Source: Talinum fruticosum
Taxonomy: Eukaryota; Streptophyta; Magnoliopsida; Caryophyllales; Talinaceae
Length of the DNA stretch: 64,000 nucleotides
Assembly (NCBI GenBank): GCA_021018815.1
Contig: JAITYX010000004.1
Coordinates: forward strand, 4,839,501 to 4,903,500
Reading direction: 5' to 3'
The position numbers and the translations under genes are program-made. A model generated the notes under the pieces. The model saw nothing but the letters and a program-made list of their open reading frames with translations. It did not search any database and was not told the origin of the DNA. Of the stretch, positions 50,431 through 63,557 are shown piece after piece; position 1 is the stretch's first letter; each line of letters starts with the position of its first letter.

Positions 50431-53400
50431 ATGTCGAGAAGCGCCATGGACGACGTCGATCGCTTGTTCCAGTGCTTCAAATGCGGCGTCTCTCCACCGG
50501 GTAATCTCTCTCTATCCTTCCCGTGTTCGCCTTTTGCTTCTTGATTCTATTGATGTACTTAATTTTCGTTTTTTGAGACAGTATATCTAGTTTAATTGTC
50601 TTCGCCATCGCAAAATCAGTGAATTATAGCGGCTATTGGGTCGTTATACTACGAATTCATGCCCCAAAATTGAATATTTCTCCCATTGAATCTAGAATCC
50701 TGTGTTGATTGTATATTATAAGTAGCTAATGATGAATAGAAGCCAATTAGGATTTCCCGATGCCGGGATCACTTGTGGAATTTGTCCAATACGATGCTAG
50801 CTAGACCGGTGTTATTGTTGACTAGTGCTAACGAGTGCTGATTAGCGCTGATCGGTGCTGGATTGGTGCCTTCAGTAAATTTGATGATTATATTATATGT
50901 GCTGCGACATGAATGAAAAGTTCTTCATAACGGCTGCAAATGAATCAGATTCTTTAATGAAGTTCTGGATGAAATGAGATTTTGTATTGTGTTAACATTA
51001 CATTGCATACTGAAACATATTGCATGTAGTCTTCTTCTGTTTAAAGAAATGAAATTTCTATGCAGAATCTGCTCTGAGAGAGAGAAAACAAGCAGGAGTA
51101 GGCTGGATAAAGTAAATTCAAGGCCTCAAGGCAAAGAATCCCCAAGTTCGGCAACACGAGACAAGATAATGACACCAAATGTACACATGTGATCCGAACA
51201 TGCATCTTAGCTCTTCAATCATTCATGTTTTTTGGTGGCATCTGCCTTTTGCCAGAAGATTGCCTTTGCAGAAATTACCAGATTCATTCTTGTCTCCATG
51301 CTCAGCATTAGTTAATTGATAAAAGTTCCAGATTCCAAATATTTATTTATGAACTACCGCTAATTTGATTTCTTTATCTTTCCTGTTCCAATATTCAGGA
51401 TTCCAAAGATGTGAACATAGAAAACCTTGCATCACATTTTTCTGAAAGTCATCACAGATGTTCCATTGACCCTGTTTTCCCTATCTGGTATACCATGTAC
51501 TGATGAGCGCACATTTTGTGTGACTATTTCGTCAGCTTAATTCGGCGACAAATAAAGAGAACAAACCAAAGAGTTGCAAGCAGGTCGCTCCCGTTGTATT
51601 TTATGGCTCACCACAAGGAGTGCCACCTAAGCGACCATCAAGTTTGCTGCGATTGTTGCGAGAAATACGCATTGACCTTGCTGAAAGACATAAATCTAAC
51701 TCGAGGTAGTGGCTAAGCTATCTTATCACATTGCCTTTGCTTCCCAGTAGTTATTCACTTCCTATCATTTTGAATAACTTAACTGTTCTATTACTTTTGC
51801 AAAACTAGATGTTAATTTTTAAATATTTGATCAGGAAGCAAATTTGGGCCACATTCCCCAAGCAGGATGAAGCTATAAAATTCACAGAAGAGCAAGGAAA
51901 TATTCGCATTTTCAGCTATCAAGATCACTTCAATGGACAAAGAAGATTTCTTGTTTCAAGTTACCATGAGTTCTGGAGAAGGTTACTTATTATGAAAAAA
52001 TGTTCTCCCAAGTTTCCTGCTTGTATATATATATATATATATATATATCAATTACTTGACCTATTAATTGCTTTTTAAAGCATTTATCTTGCATTCTTAT
52101 GTAGGTACAAGAATATGAGTCCAAAGTTCCGACACCATTATGAGGTGATTCAAGAGGTAAAGCATTGTTCCATAACTTTTATTTATTTTTTGATTCAAAA
52201 CCATAAATTCATACCTTCTTGAATGGATCAACCCAAATTAATACTATGTGCAATGAATTTAGAATTCTAGTTAGTGGAGATTGCATTCTTTGTGAAGCAT
52301 CGATCAACTCATTCTAATTCCTTTGGAAGAGTTATGTGGCCATCTGACTATAGTTTACCACAAGCATGCCTGTGGGAAGTGATCTTCTATAAGTTTTGAC
52401 ACCATGTTATTTTTATTGCTGCTGACCTGTCGATCCGTTTCCTGCATAATTTGTCTTGGCATATATGACGGATGAGCAATTTAATGACAAAAAGCACTTT
52501 TTAGGCGAAATGCAACATGTCTTTTCCCTAGGTCTACCCAACGAAGGTGTTCTAAAAAATGGTATTTTGAGGAAACTCTTCATATCAAGAGTAGCTGCAA
52601 ACCCCATTATACTAAAATAAGTAGGATGAGGGATAGACTAAACGTTGCTCTTTGCACCTACAATGATCATTGTAAAATACATGTCCTAGTTCTGTGAAAA
52701 TTCAGGATTTTCTAATGCATATGCAGTCTGGAAACATATAGGCAGTGAAACAACTGCTTAGAGACAAGGGTAATAAGAAGGCAAGTGCACTTTGTAAGTC
52801 CTTTCATACTTTCCTGGAGGCTTTGCACACTTTTAGATTTTGGTTTTAGCCACAATTAGTTTTCTGATTTTTAAACATAAACAGCACATAATGATATGTC
52901 TGCAAGATCTAAACATGCTCAGGTGTATGTTGTACTTGTATGTGTCCATGGAACAATGGTTATATACAAAGTTTTGAAAAAATGATTTGTTTTCTTGTTC
53001 AAGCATGCTGCAAGTCTTTCTGGCATCTCAAAGGATTCCTGCGAGTCATCAGAAGATAAAATTGACATTCCTACATGTGAAAATAAACACAATTGTTGTG
53101 ATGCTATCTCTATAGCTCTATCTGGCTTTACATCAATGCTGCTTTACATCTCGCTTGCAGGGTTTGCCTTGCCATCTATACTTTGATCTGGAATTCGAGA
53201 GGGCAGAGAATCCAGATAAAGATGGTAATCAAATGGTTGACCTTCTGGTAGCAGTAATTTTTGAGGCATTATATGAGAAGTATCAAATACAAGGGGACCA
53301 AGATTGGATAGTAGAACTTGATTCCTCCACTGAAGGTAGGGATTTCACCTAGTGGGCAAGTGATTTGAGTGTACTGATTTGATGTTTCACAAATGCATCT

Positions 53401-56400
53401 TATGCAATTTGCTTCGCTGACCTTGATATTTTGAAATTTGTCCTGAGCCCATGCTCCTTGACAACATTCATTATATCAAGTGTGAGAATTATGTGGACAA
53501 TGTTCTTTAGCCTCTTACCTATTTTAAAAGAAAGTAGTCTCCCAGAAGCTAATGAGGGTTTTTCAACCTGATATCTTCCTTGCTTTTACAGTTCAAATTC
53601 AGAGCTTTAAATTGTTTGGTTACTTTTGGCAGCTAAATTCTCCCGCCATTTGGTGCTCCGTATACCAAAGACTGCTTTTAAGGATAATTCACATGCTGGC
53701 GCTTTTGTTTCTGAGGTATGCTTGTGAAAAAAATGTTTTCAGTGGGCAGGTTCTGTGAGAATTCCTGTCAAATTAACTTTTTGTCACGCCCAAGCATCAG
53801 GGTAACACAAAGTTATGTATAGATGGAAGCTGTGGAATCTTTATCAAGTAGAAGTTACTTTCATTCTCTGGTCCGTGCTGTATTTACTGTTTAGTGCAAT
53901 CTGACAAATCTGAGATCCTGCTCTCAACTATTGTGCTTTAACTTCACATTTCCTAAAGCTAAAGTCTCCAAATATCATTTCTCTGTTATGTGTGTTCATT
54001 TGAACGTCTGGATCTGTTTTCACCATGTCAGATATGCTCACGGATTTGTACTGCAAAAGAGAGGGACACCAGGTTCCAGCAACTCTTTATTTCCAAAGAT
54101 TCAAGCTCTGCTGGAACTTCACAGCAACTTTTGTAGACAATGCTGTGTATTCAAGAAATCGCTGCTTCCGCTTAGCTTTATCATCAAAGGCTGGGAAGAC
54201 TTCTGTACTTCTGCCTACTGACCGTTTCAAGTGTCGAGACATGGTCAGAGTTCTGTTTAATTTTCCTTATTGTTGGAGGTTAAACATTTCTGAAAACTTT
54301 GGTCCATTCAGTTTCTATATTGGATCCTCCCAATTGCAACCTGACCGTGGAAATAAATGTCTTTCCATCCTTCTCCTTTCCGGGAGGGGGGTTATTTTGG
54401 GGGCATGAGATACCAAATTATCAACTGGAGAACATTCAGTTTAGATTTTTCTATTTTGGATATAGCGTTTCTGACAGTTCATGCTACAGTTAAGACTGCA
54501 TACATCTTGTCCTTAGACCCCAATATAGCAGAATCCATGCTGTTTTGAATAGATTGAGTACTGTCATTGATAACTGAACTTGTGGCAAAATTCTTGTTAA
54601 ATTGTGCACTTTGGGTATGTCCTAATTTTAATAACCCCCAAATGTAAAAGTCTTCTTTTGTTTAACAGCATACAAATTTTCCTTATGATTTTTACAGAGA
54701 AAAGAAGATGTGTTCATGGCATCCTTGATCTGCAACATAGATGACGATTGTGAAAAACTTTTAGTCTGCAAAATGGAGTTAGATTGTATCAAAACACTGC
54801 AATTTACTACAGAGGTACTTGCAGCTTAGTTTAACTTTGGCTTTTGATCCACGTTAAAGTAGTGTCATGGAAAGGTCATTAGAAATTCTCTTATGAACCG
54901 AGTCATGTTTAAATGTCCAGGAAGTACTTTTTACCCTTACAGATTTGCCAAGGGCTCTTCATGGGCATTCTTTATCTGTTGAAAATTCAATAACCATGAA
55001 GTTGCAGGGGTGGTCTTTTGTATGATCTACACACTTTTAGAAGCCTAGATAGTGAACTCCTTGACAGATCTCTTACATCACCCTGTTTAGATAATGTTTT
55101 ACCACCACTCTTTTCAAGGAGCCTTAGAAGCCTCTCATTGGAATCATGTTTTTAAGTGTTAGGAATTGGGGGTTGGGAAGTGAGCAAAATAAGAAAATTT
55201 CATGAGTGATGCTGATTACTGAGAAGTAGGGCTGTTCATCATGATTGTCTGGGTTTCCTTGATTACTGTCCTTCAAGATTTGACATTTAGTGCCTCTCAT
55301 TGGAAACATGTTTTGGACCGAATAATGCGCAGCCCTACTGAGAAGTGCATTTATTCTCTACTATGCAGGTAAATTATAAGCATAGGAATGCTTCAACTGT
55401 CCTTCAAGATTTGACGTTTAGTGCTCGCAGAAGTGAAGGTTCAAGAACATATCTCTTGGGAACATCTCCGTTTCCGTCCCTGGATGCCTTCATAGAATCT
55501 GTTGCTTCTGTTGGAAATATAACTGGTAAGAATTAATTTGCTTAAATATCAAATGCCTGTAATTTTTGTCCTTCCCAGCATCACATAGACATGTGAAAGG
55601 GTTATAAAAGGATGTGAATTCTCTTATGTTCTAGATAATCTTTTGAAATAGATCACGCCAAATTACAGGACCTTTAAATTGCATTCTCCTTTATAGCTAG
55701 TTTTCCGTTAGAGCTGAAAATCATCATGATTATAGTTTCTAGTCTTTATTTGGTCAAAAGAAAGTCAGTTGGCTTATTTGGGAGTTCCAAGTAAAGGGTT
55801 AGCATATTCTGTGAACTTTAAGGGAACTTCATACTGCCAGCAACGTTTCTGATTTCGTTTTCTACATTATTGCATGGAAAATAAGCTGAAAATCGTAACC
55901 TTGAGCCTATAGGGGATAGCTATCCAGACAATAACTCGTTTCATACTGAAGCTGTTTTAGCTTATCTTACTTTTAAGTGTCTTAGATGGTGGATTAAGCC
56001 TGCAAGGTTGAACAATTGAAACTAAAAGTTCAGACTTTGAGCCAATACAAGCATGAGAATGTTGTTCAGATGTATTGTCTTCGCAACGGATCAATTAAAT
56101 TTCTAACTAATCCCTTTTGTCAATGCCAATTACTCAATGAGTGGAAAACAGCGCTATTGGTGTGGTAACTTCTTTTCTTTCAGGGAAGATTCGAAGCTGG
56201 TATTGGTTCTCCGAGTTTGGACTGATGGTCTACAATATGTCAAAAAGTAGATTCTGTGAGCGAATTGGTCGAGAACATAAGAGCAACAATGGTATACTCG
56301 ATTAGCTTTGACTCTCTTTGCAGATTCTTAAATGATTTAGATTAAACATCCTAGCTGGTTGAACATAAAACAAATTGTCGACTTCTTTAGACGAACTAGT

Positions 56401-57063
56401 TGAAATCAACTGGCTCAGACACATCATCTACTACATTAATGCTATTTAATACGCATGCACACTTTGATCTTCCAATTCCATATAGCATTTACTAATAGGG
56501 TAACCTTTTCCTGCCTTTTAGTTATGTATGTGGTTGACCTACAATGGGCTCTCTACTACCAGAAATGTTATGATCCTGACTGCCGAGGTTTGTCCTACTA
56601 CTTTAGTGATTTTAAGTAAATTACACTGGACCTGTCAGCTCTTCACCAATTCCCGTAATCATCCAGGATATCGATCTCCATCTCGCCCCATCCCAGATGA
56701 TGTGATCCCTGAAGTATCCAGTCTGGGACACATAGGAGGAGCTGAAAGATCAGCAGATGATGGGCTTGAACTGGCTCGTATTGACCATAACCATATTGTT
56801 CATGGTGACGAAGCCATGATAGATGGAGACAGCAATGATGGGTGGTGGCTTGAAGCTATTAAGGCTGCTGATAATATTGAACATACGGGAAATTTGTTCA
56901 ATAATGCGGTGAGTACATTTGTGTTGCATTGTTATGGGTTTCTTGCCAACTAGTTTTACTAGTTGAATTTGCTCAATAACAGGACAATGCATCTGAGGGA
57001 GATGATGACTGGTGGATGGAGGTTGAGACGGCTGCATCTCTGGCTGAAAACAGACAGAGCTGA
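50431..57063 (+). CDS. PRIMPOL: DNA-directed primase/polymerase PrimPol
   Basis: Archaeo-eukaryotic primase that re-primes stalled replication forks. Exons: 50431-50500, 51066-51180, 51399-51487, 51536-51705, 51835-51981, 52105-52156, 53161-53335, 53633-53715, 54032-54243, 54698-54814, 55369-55525, 56184-56291, 56522-56587, 56667-56908, 56983-57063 (about 628 aa). Starts MSRSAMDDVDRLFQCFKCGV. Then VVFYGSPQGVPPKRPSSLLR, FSYQDHFNGQRRFLVSSYHE, the catalytic LPCHLYFDLEF (DxE metal motif), QDWIVELDSSTE, KFSRHLVLRIP, and FVDTAVYSRNRCFRLALSSK. The zinc finger uses FCERIGREHKSN and YYQKCYDPDCRGYRSP (C-H-C-C). The acidic tail has two WW motifs (SNDGWWLEAIKAAD; DDDWWMEVETAAS). Exons 2 (A-run 51085-51088) and 9 (T-run 54129-54132) are each one base short. 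The exon 3/4 junction is also out of phase by one, with an alternative weak donor after GACCCT. An internal Met at 50446 is possible. Confidence 0.92.
52024..52048. repeat. (TA)n microsatellite in PrimPol intron 5
   Basis: An uninterrupted TA dinucleotide run of about 25 bp between exons 5 and 6. Confidence 0.9.
55120..55345 (+). repeat. Scrambled duplication of exon 11 sequence in PrimPol intron 10
   Basis: CTGTCCTTCAAGATTTGACA at about 55266 repeats exon 11 (CTGTCCTTCAAGATTTGACG at 55398), continuing to TTTAGTGC. CCTCTCATTGGAA occurs at about 55132 and 55293. ACTGAGAAGT occurs at about 55218 and 55337. The pieces are interleaved, suggesting local template-switch duplications. The exon copy has no splice context. 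Confidence 0.65.
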
Positions 57064-58908
57064 AAGACAAACACGACATGTTGAATTTACGAATGTATGT
57101 AATTACCTTGTATTTAGAACGGAGATGACCAAGATCACCTCAAGTGTGATAGAAGACATTTAGTCTCTCATTTTATAAAGCCAATCCAAGTGTTTATACA
57201 GGAATTCATAATGAGAAATACTTAAGTTATCTTCAATAACCGACTTGGGTGAGACCATCTTACAATACAGATATCAATGCAACTGGGGCAATACAGGCAT
57301 GAATGCCGTTCGAAGACAACGTTTTCTAAGAGTTTCATACACCAACTGGGCAGTGAGAAGGTCAACAACACCAGAACCAACAGATTTAAACACACGGATC
57401 TCTCTCATCCTTCCTCCCAACCTTTTCTCCTTTGATCAACTCTACCAACCTCCCACAGGCATCCCTTGAATTGAAAGCACCCCTCTCTCAAAAGCACCCA
57501 CCATAACAAGCACCTGGGCATTGGGTCCAATATGTCAGGAAAAGTTTTATTTTCCCCATTATGGTTGACCTCATAAGACAAATTTTCTAATGCTTGATCA
57601 CGACTTGCAGTAACTAATAACAATTGGATTGATCCTTTAAACTTGAATGTTAGGATATCTTAAGCCGAGAATGATATGGAGTCCATAATAAAGGAGGAAA
57701 GTGGATATGGTAAGTATATTTATACTAGTAAAATTGTTGACGAAGATGGTATTTGTTTTTTCATTAGAAGGGTTTATGAGGATCAAATCAATATAGGAAG
57801 AGAACAGAGGATTCTGATTAATAAACATATATCTGACAGGGGTTTGATAACAGTTTCCACCGTGAGTGATACACGATACATGAACATGATTGATACTAAT
57901 GTGAATGTTAATGAATAATATTAATGTGATCTCACTTAATGGTACCTATAGTCAATCTTATACAACATGCAAAGTGTAGGATCTGGTGAAAAATTCAAAT
58001 TCAAATTCATACCCTGAAAGTTCCCCCACCAGGCAGGGTAGTGTGGATTCAGACATAGAACCAAAACACCTGAAAAACCCTCGATTGGAGGCAAGGATTT
58101 ATATGTGCAGAGCGGTACACTTTTCTCAAAAAAATTTTCAGAAAGAATTCCTGTCGGGTCCAGACATGTTCGTACAACTTCAAATTCAAAGCTAGAATCA
58201 TAATGTGCGTAAATAATACAATGCTACAGATTGCTTTCAACAAATTGCCAATAAAATAATTTGTTGCCTGTTAAGGACTATTCGAAACAACTGATGCAGA
58301 TATGAACTTACATTCCTACACGCTACATAACAATCAATATATGATGTGCCCTAAGTTTACCCCGAAAGCTCCACAAGAAGCAAGCAATACAACACATTTT
58401 TTATTATTGAGTCTACAACCACAATCAAGTATGAATCTCCGCAAAGTTTTGAGAGATTGAATCTACCCAACTTGACCATATATGACTACCGAAAACAATG
58501 GGCCCACTCCCCCAACCCCCAGTTCCCCCCAAAAGAAATCTTTACCACAACATGCTCGGGGTTTTCAAAACTGTGAGAATGGAGGACTTAGTTTCCCTTA
58601 ACCCTCTCCCCTTTTTTCTAATGCTTTACCTCTGTTGATAACTTGGTATGGAGCCACTTTTACCATTAACTTGACAGAGAACCCACCCTTGGTTTCTTGT
58701 CAAACCTTTTTGTAAGCAAGCATGTGCTGAAGAGAAATGGGCTGTACAAATTTTCGCACTAAATGAAGAGCAAAAATAAGCATTGGGCAACATGAATTTC
58801 ATCTCAGTTGGAGAATACATGAGGGCAAGACCTGAAAACTGAGGTTTTACCTGCTCCATCCAGCACCAACTGAAGACTATAAAAAGTTCGAATAAATATG
58901 AATCAGCT
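57064..58908. other. Region between the converging PrimPol and split-barrel genes
   Basis: Two 3' UTRs face each other. Short frames here carry no recognisable motif, and no repeat with pairable ends was seen. Confidence 0.5.
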
Positions 58909-61485
58909 TCAGCTTTCCTTTCGCCGGGCCTGTTTCACTTTCTGCATCTTCTGATGGCTTCTTGGGAACAATAAATCATTTAGCTGTCTTTCAGCACTGT
59001 ACTCTGAGGTGGCCTGCAAGTATCCCCAAGACCCTTTAGATCATTTAGCAGTGCCTAAATTGTATAGCCCCATATATATTTAGTGGAACAAGGATCAAAG
59101 TATGCAATAATGACTCATGAACGTAAAATATAGATAAGTTGAAGATGACTTTAGTAAAAATACAGTGAAATACCCGTGAATTAAATGCAAAACGCATTGT
59201 TTGTACTTGTGTTCCTGAGCAAACCCTCAGGTCAAAACCAAGGCTATCTATGCCAATAAGTGCTGCCTCCTGCAACAAACAGTGAATTGAATTAAACACT
59301 GAATACTAAAAAGATTGACAGATAATTTTTAAAACCCTTAGCAAATCAGCAGAGCTTCTGAGGTTTCACCTCTACTTGAAGGCCCTTGCATCTCCAACAA
59401 AGGGATTTGAGGGCATTGGTGGTCTTTTCTCCAGCAGCATTTACGCGAGATATTATTTTAGCAGCTGAATGTGCAATCGCATCAGGGCGAGCCTTCCTGA
59501 AATCTTCTATCTCAACATCAATCTGTCAGAAGCAGTGGAGTTCAGTTTCCCATTTCAACATCGATGAAAAGAATAACTACACACAGTTATGGAAATTTCA
59601 CCAGATATTTAAGGTGAAGGTGGGAGGAGTAACATAAATTATACCTGATGTCCATAGGCTGAAACTAGCTGAATCTTAATCATCTCCAGTTTGTAAAATG
59701 ATGTTCCATTAGCCAGCCCATTATCCTTTTCCAAATCCTCAGTAGACACCGGGCTATCTTGTGATGAGGAGGACTCATGTGCATGGCCATTAATTATAAC
59801 ATCATCTTCAATGTTGTCTTCTGCAGGTTTTTCAGCCTTGCTGAGGTCGGTACTATGATCAGGATGACTCGGCTTCCGTTTCTGCATTACAAATCGTTCT
59901 TCAATAAAGGCAGGTCTTAGAACACCTTGTATAGCCAGACCAACCGGAGGCTGCTCCATAAAATCTATGGGATTGTCAGATGCAACCTGCAAGCTAACAA
60001 ATAGTCAAGAGGAAGCTCAATGTAATCATCAAGTCAAATTGGGAAACACAGCACAAAAGCTCAAAAGACATGAAAGACATTCCTTGCATATTTACTTCAT
60101 AGCATCAAAATACATCATCATGAAAACATAAATGTAACACTTTGAAAAATAAGATCAAGATTGAATAGGAACCTCAGCAATCTTTTTTGCAAAATACATA
60201 GGATGAGCCGAACGCATTGTTTCTAATTTTGCCCAGTCCCCCAAGGATCCATCAGAATCAACCTGATCCTCTTCAATGTCAAGAATGTCAACCCAATCCT
60301 ATGAAAGAATTAGAATTGAGAAAAGGGGATGTCAGTCAATAAGGAAAAAAGAATTGCTTCCGGTGGTCTACTAGCATATATAAAGGAGTGCTCTACCCCA
60401 TCAAAGTCATCGTCTTCATCATCTTCATCCTCCTCTTCATCATCATTGTCAAATTCACTATCTTCGCCTTCAATTTCTTCAATGCCAAAATCGATTTCTG
60501 CTGGACCTGACAATTCCATATCACTCAACATTTCCCTGGTATCCAGACCGATAATGACTTGCTGCATGGTAAAATAACATGAGTCAGGAAAATGAAATTC
60601 GCAAGAGAGGAAAGGGGCAAAACCAGTTTCTTCATGCGTAAGTTAGGCTATTCAGATATATCAAACTTGATTCCCTGATTTAGGGAATGGAAGAATAGCA
60701 ATCATAAGTTTTATGCAACACAACAAATATCAACCCACAGTTCATGTGCTCCACTGGTCCTCGATTTCTATTAAGTTTCAATATCTTAGGAAACCAAAGC
60801 AATGTGCCTTGTCTGAAAACAATTAATTATAAGGGGAAAAGATATGCGTATATAAGGTCCATCCTAAAACACAGACCTTGCTAAAAGTATCTTTAAAGCT
60901 ACCAACTATACTTTTGTGCTCTCAGTGAGCGAGATATACTTCACAAATGATTTATTCTCAACATGCTATCTGTGTTAAAATTCTTACCACATAGTTATCA
61001 TCAGAAGTAAGGGTCTGCATAATGTCTTCATCATTATTCACCTGGAAGTAAATATCTGAAAGCAAGCCAGATGCACAACACTGAGAAGCAATAAGGCTGA
61101 GAATATAGAATCCTGAATAGCTAGAAAAAATGGTGCATCATTAATACCAACTCACTTCCATGTTCGTCAGTCAGGTAAGACAGATCTGGCCAGAAAATGT
61201 TCTCGTGAATTTCATCATTGACCATACCAGAGAACATCAGAGTTGCTTGGCTGTTCACCTGACAGCACGACCACCAAACAATTACAGCCAGGAATCAAGA
61301 CCAATCAGCCAAATATCCAGTAAATTTCCATAAAACATCCACAATATTTTCTGGTTTAAGCTACACTGACAGCATTACAAGTGATTTAAAACTGACTTCA
61401 CTCCCTCAACTTTCCCTAGGTGACAGGTATCCATGGAAAAACTAGACCCGAAAATTCTCTTCAGAATGCCCATTGTTTAAAAGGG

Positions 61486-61548
<63 letters not shown>

Positions 61549-62628
61549 GAGAAGAGGGTATACGAAAAACCAGGTAAACCAGATGGAGAGTATCATGTGG
61601 TGCTTGGTTGGATGTAATAATGACTGTAATACAATCAACTTTGTAATATAACCATGATTACAAGGCAGTCTTTTAATTAATACAATCAACTTTGTAATAT
61701 AACCATGATTACAAAGTTTGCAGTAACCATGATTACAAGGTAGTCTTTTAATTACAATGCTTTCATACAACCAAACATGATAACGGAAGCACAATTACAA
61801 ATTTGTTGGCATTATAAGGTTGATTACACTCAACCAAACATATACCATTGTAATTAATCTTTAATCAATGTTACTAAATTGTTTCTCCCTCAAGGATCAA
61901 GGAGGGACTTTCCTCATCATTGCATGATTATCATTCTTCTGATTGTGTTATTAATGTTAAACTAAACAAAAGTTCGACAATAGAACCTCGCAAAACTCTT
62001 TCAACTCTTTCAGATTAGGTCCTAAATTGATTTCCCCACCCCCAAAAAAAAATAAAACAAACTAAGACAACATTGGATGTACCTCAACAATGGTCCTGCT
62101 AGTTTCAGCAGCAGTAAGTCGACCCTCCCCAGCTTCAGAAGATTCCGAATCCAGAATATCTTCAAATGGGTGGTACCTAGACTTTCCATTTTCACCTACC
62201 TTATCAGAGCCCGATCCTAGATACTTCCCAGATGCTTGAATCCTATTCTTTACTGACCCATTTCTTCTATTGAAAGAATTGTCAAACCTTTTCCTCAATC
62301 TCTTGATTTTATTCCTGTAAAACGATAGTAGAAGAGTTTCAAAAAGAACCAAATTTTTGATAAAGTATCTCCCCACAGTGAATGAAATGATGGGTTCAAG
62401 CTGAACAGTGAATACCAAGGGACGGCAACGTTGACTCCCACTACATCGTCGGAGCTCCAAATTGGACGGCAATCTGAAAAATAAACCATACAAAAACTTG
62501 CCCAGTTCGAGAACTGAAGGAAATTGAAATAAAGCCGTTGAAAGAGGAAAGAAAATGTGGGTAGGAAAGAGAAAGAGTTACAGTTACTTACAGGCTATAG
62601 GGGAAGACGAGCGTAAACGAACAGCCAT
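58909..62628 (-). CDS. FMN-binding split-barrel / DUF2470 protein (PNP oxidase-like), probably plastidial
   Basis: Plant family of At1g51560/At3g21140, annotated as pyridoxamine 5'-phosphate oxidase-like; the substrate is unknown. Eleven exons, all in phase: 62628-62592, 62473-62416, 62314-62083, 61258-61156, 61055-60988, 60561-60397, 60298-60173, 59986-59645, 59522-59370, 59269-59174, 59013-58909 (494 aa). The N-terminus MAVRLRSSSPIAYCRPIWSS is transit-like. Split barrel: VNSQATLMFSGMVNDEIHEN, FWPDLSYLTDEHGNIYFQV, LTSDDNYVQVIIGLDTREML. A very acidic stretch (EEEDEDDEDDDFDGDWVDI) sits inside. DUF2470-like part: KLETMRSAHPMYFAKKIAEV, FYKLEMIKIQLVSAYGHQID, EDFRKARPDAIAHSAAKIIS, ALIGIDSLGFDLRVCSG, RFAFNSRATSEYSAERQLND. 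The tail is Lys/Arg-rich. It is unusual among its neighbours in needing no frame correction. Intron 3 contains an AT microsatellite and a MITE. Confidence 0.88.
61489..61541. repeat. (AT)n microsatellite, about 52 bp
   Basis: A perfect AT dinucleotide run of about 26 units in intron 3 of the split-barrel gene. Likely length-polymorphic. Confidence 0.95.
61601..61840. mobile_element. MITE with TGTTTGGTTG ends and internal tandem duplication
   Basis: Left end TGCTTGGTTGGATGTAATAA; right end reverse-complemented TGTTTGGTTGAGTGTAATCA. Internally, ACAATCAACTTTGTAATATA followed by ACCATGATTACAA is present twice (about 61631 and 61682). A further ACCATGATTACAAGG(T/C)AGTC is at about 61726. It is non-coding and intronic, with no clear target duplication. 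Confidence 0.65.
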
Positions 62629-63557
62629 GGTTGAGTCAATCAACATCATCATTTGTAAAAGGAGAGCAGAAGTAAGAATGAAGGAAGAGAGAGATAGAAA
62701 GAGAGAGAGAGATTGAAGTGGTGAGAGGTTGTGGATGAGAGATGGAGGCGTTGGTTTTGTCTTTGGAGTTTTGGAGGACGAAAAGGAAGATGCTTTTTTT
62801 TTTTTTTTTTTTTTGGGCACCCTGAATTTGTGTTTTTTTTTGGGTTGAAAAGTATCAATTTATCCAAAAGACTTTACAAGCTGGGAATTCCATGTCCAAT
62901 TGAAGTATGCCCACCTAAACAGCTGCTTCATTGTAATTGGCCGATGACCTCTGCTTCATGATATCCCTCTTCCTCATCCAACAAAACCCAAAAATGAAAA
63001 AAAAAAAGAAAAAAAAAGAAGAAAGCATATACTATGAGTCAAATTAGAATCTTCCATTATATTTCAACTAAAGAATAAATAACATGTTGGTTTTTCTTAT
63101 ATAAAGAGGTACAAAAATAGTTATATGGGTGATTTTAGTTTGGATTTGTCAAATACTTTTTAGGGATTGTTTTTATTCAAGAAGTAAAATACTTCTTCAT
63201 ATTTTTATCATAAAAAACAAAATTTGAACAAATAAGGAGAATTATAACAAGTTTGAGAAAATATATTAAAAGTAGAAGACATGCTGTGAAATTATATAAT
63301 TGACTTTTTTTTATAAAAGACTTTTTTACATAAAAGGTGTAAAAGTAATAATAGGTGAGAATTTTAATTTTTAATTTTGAAAGATTTTCAGGGTATTGTC
63401 AAAAACAAACCTTTTCGTGTTGAAGGATTGAACTTAGGAATTTCAATTTAATTCGGGAAAGAAAAGAAAAGAAGAGAAAAGAAAAGGAAAACTTTGTTAC
63501 ATGAGTGCATCGTTCTTTCAACTGGCCTAGCTCTCTCTCAACTCTCAACTCTCCAAG
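62629..63557. other. Leader/promoter of the split-barrel gene and AT-rich DNA
   Basis: 62680-62715 holds a GA repeat (CT-rich on the gene strand, leader-like). 62792-62813 is a poly-T run. Beyond this no gene was recognised. Confidence 0.5.

Noticed and set aside
62062..62493. 143-codon minus frame reading through exons 2 and 3 of the split-barrel gene as one exon
   Set aside because: Splicing TTG-GTATTC to the acceptor at 62316/62315 keeps phase with exon 1 and with the family; the read-through frame does not join exon 1 in phase.
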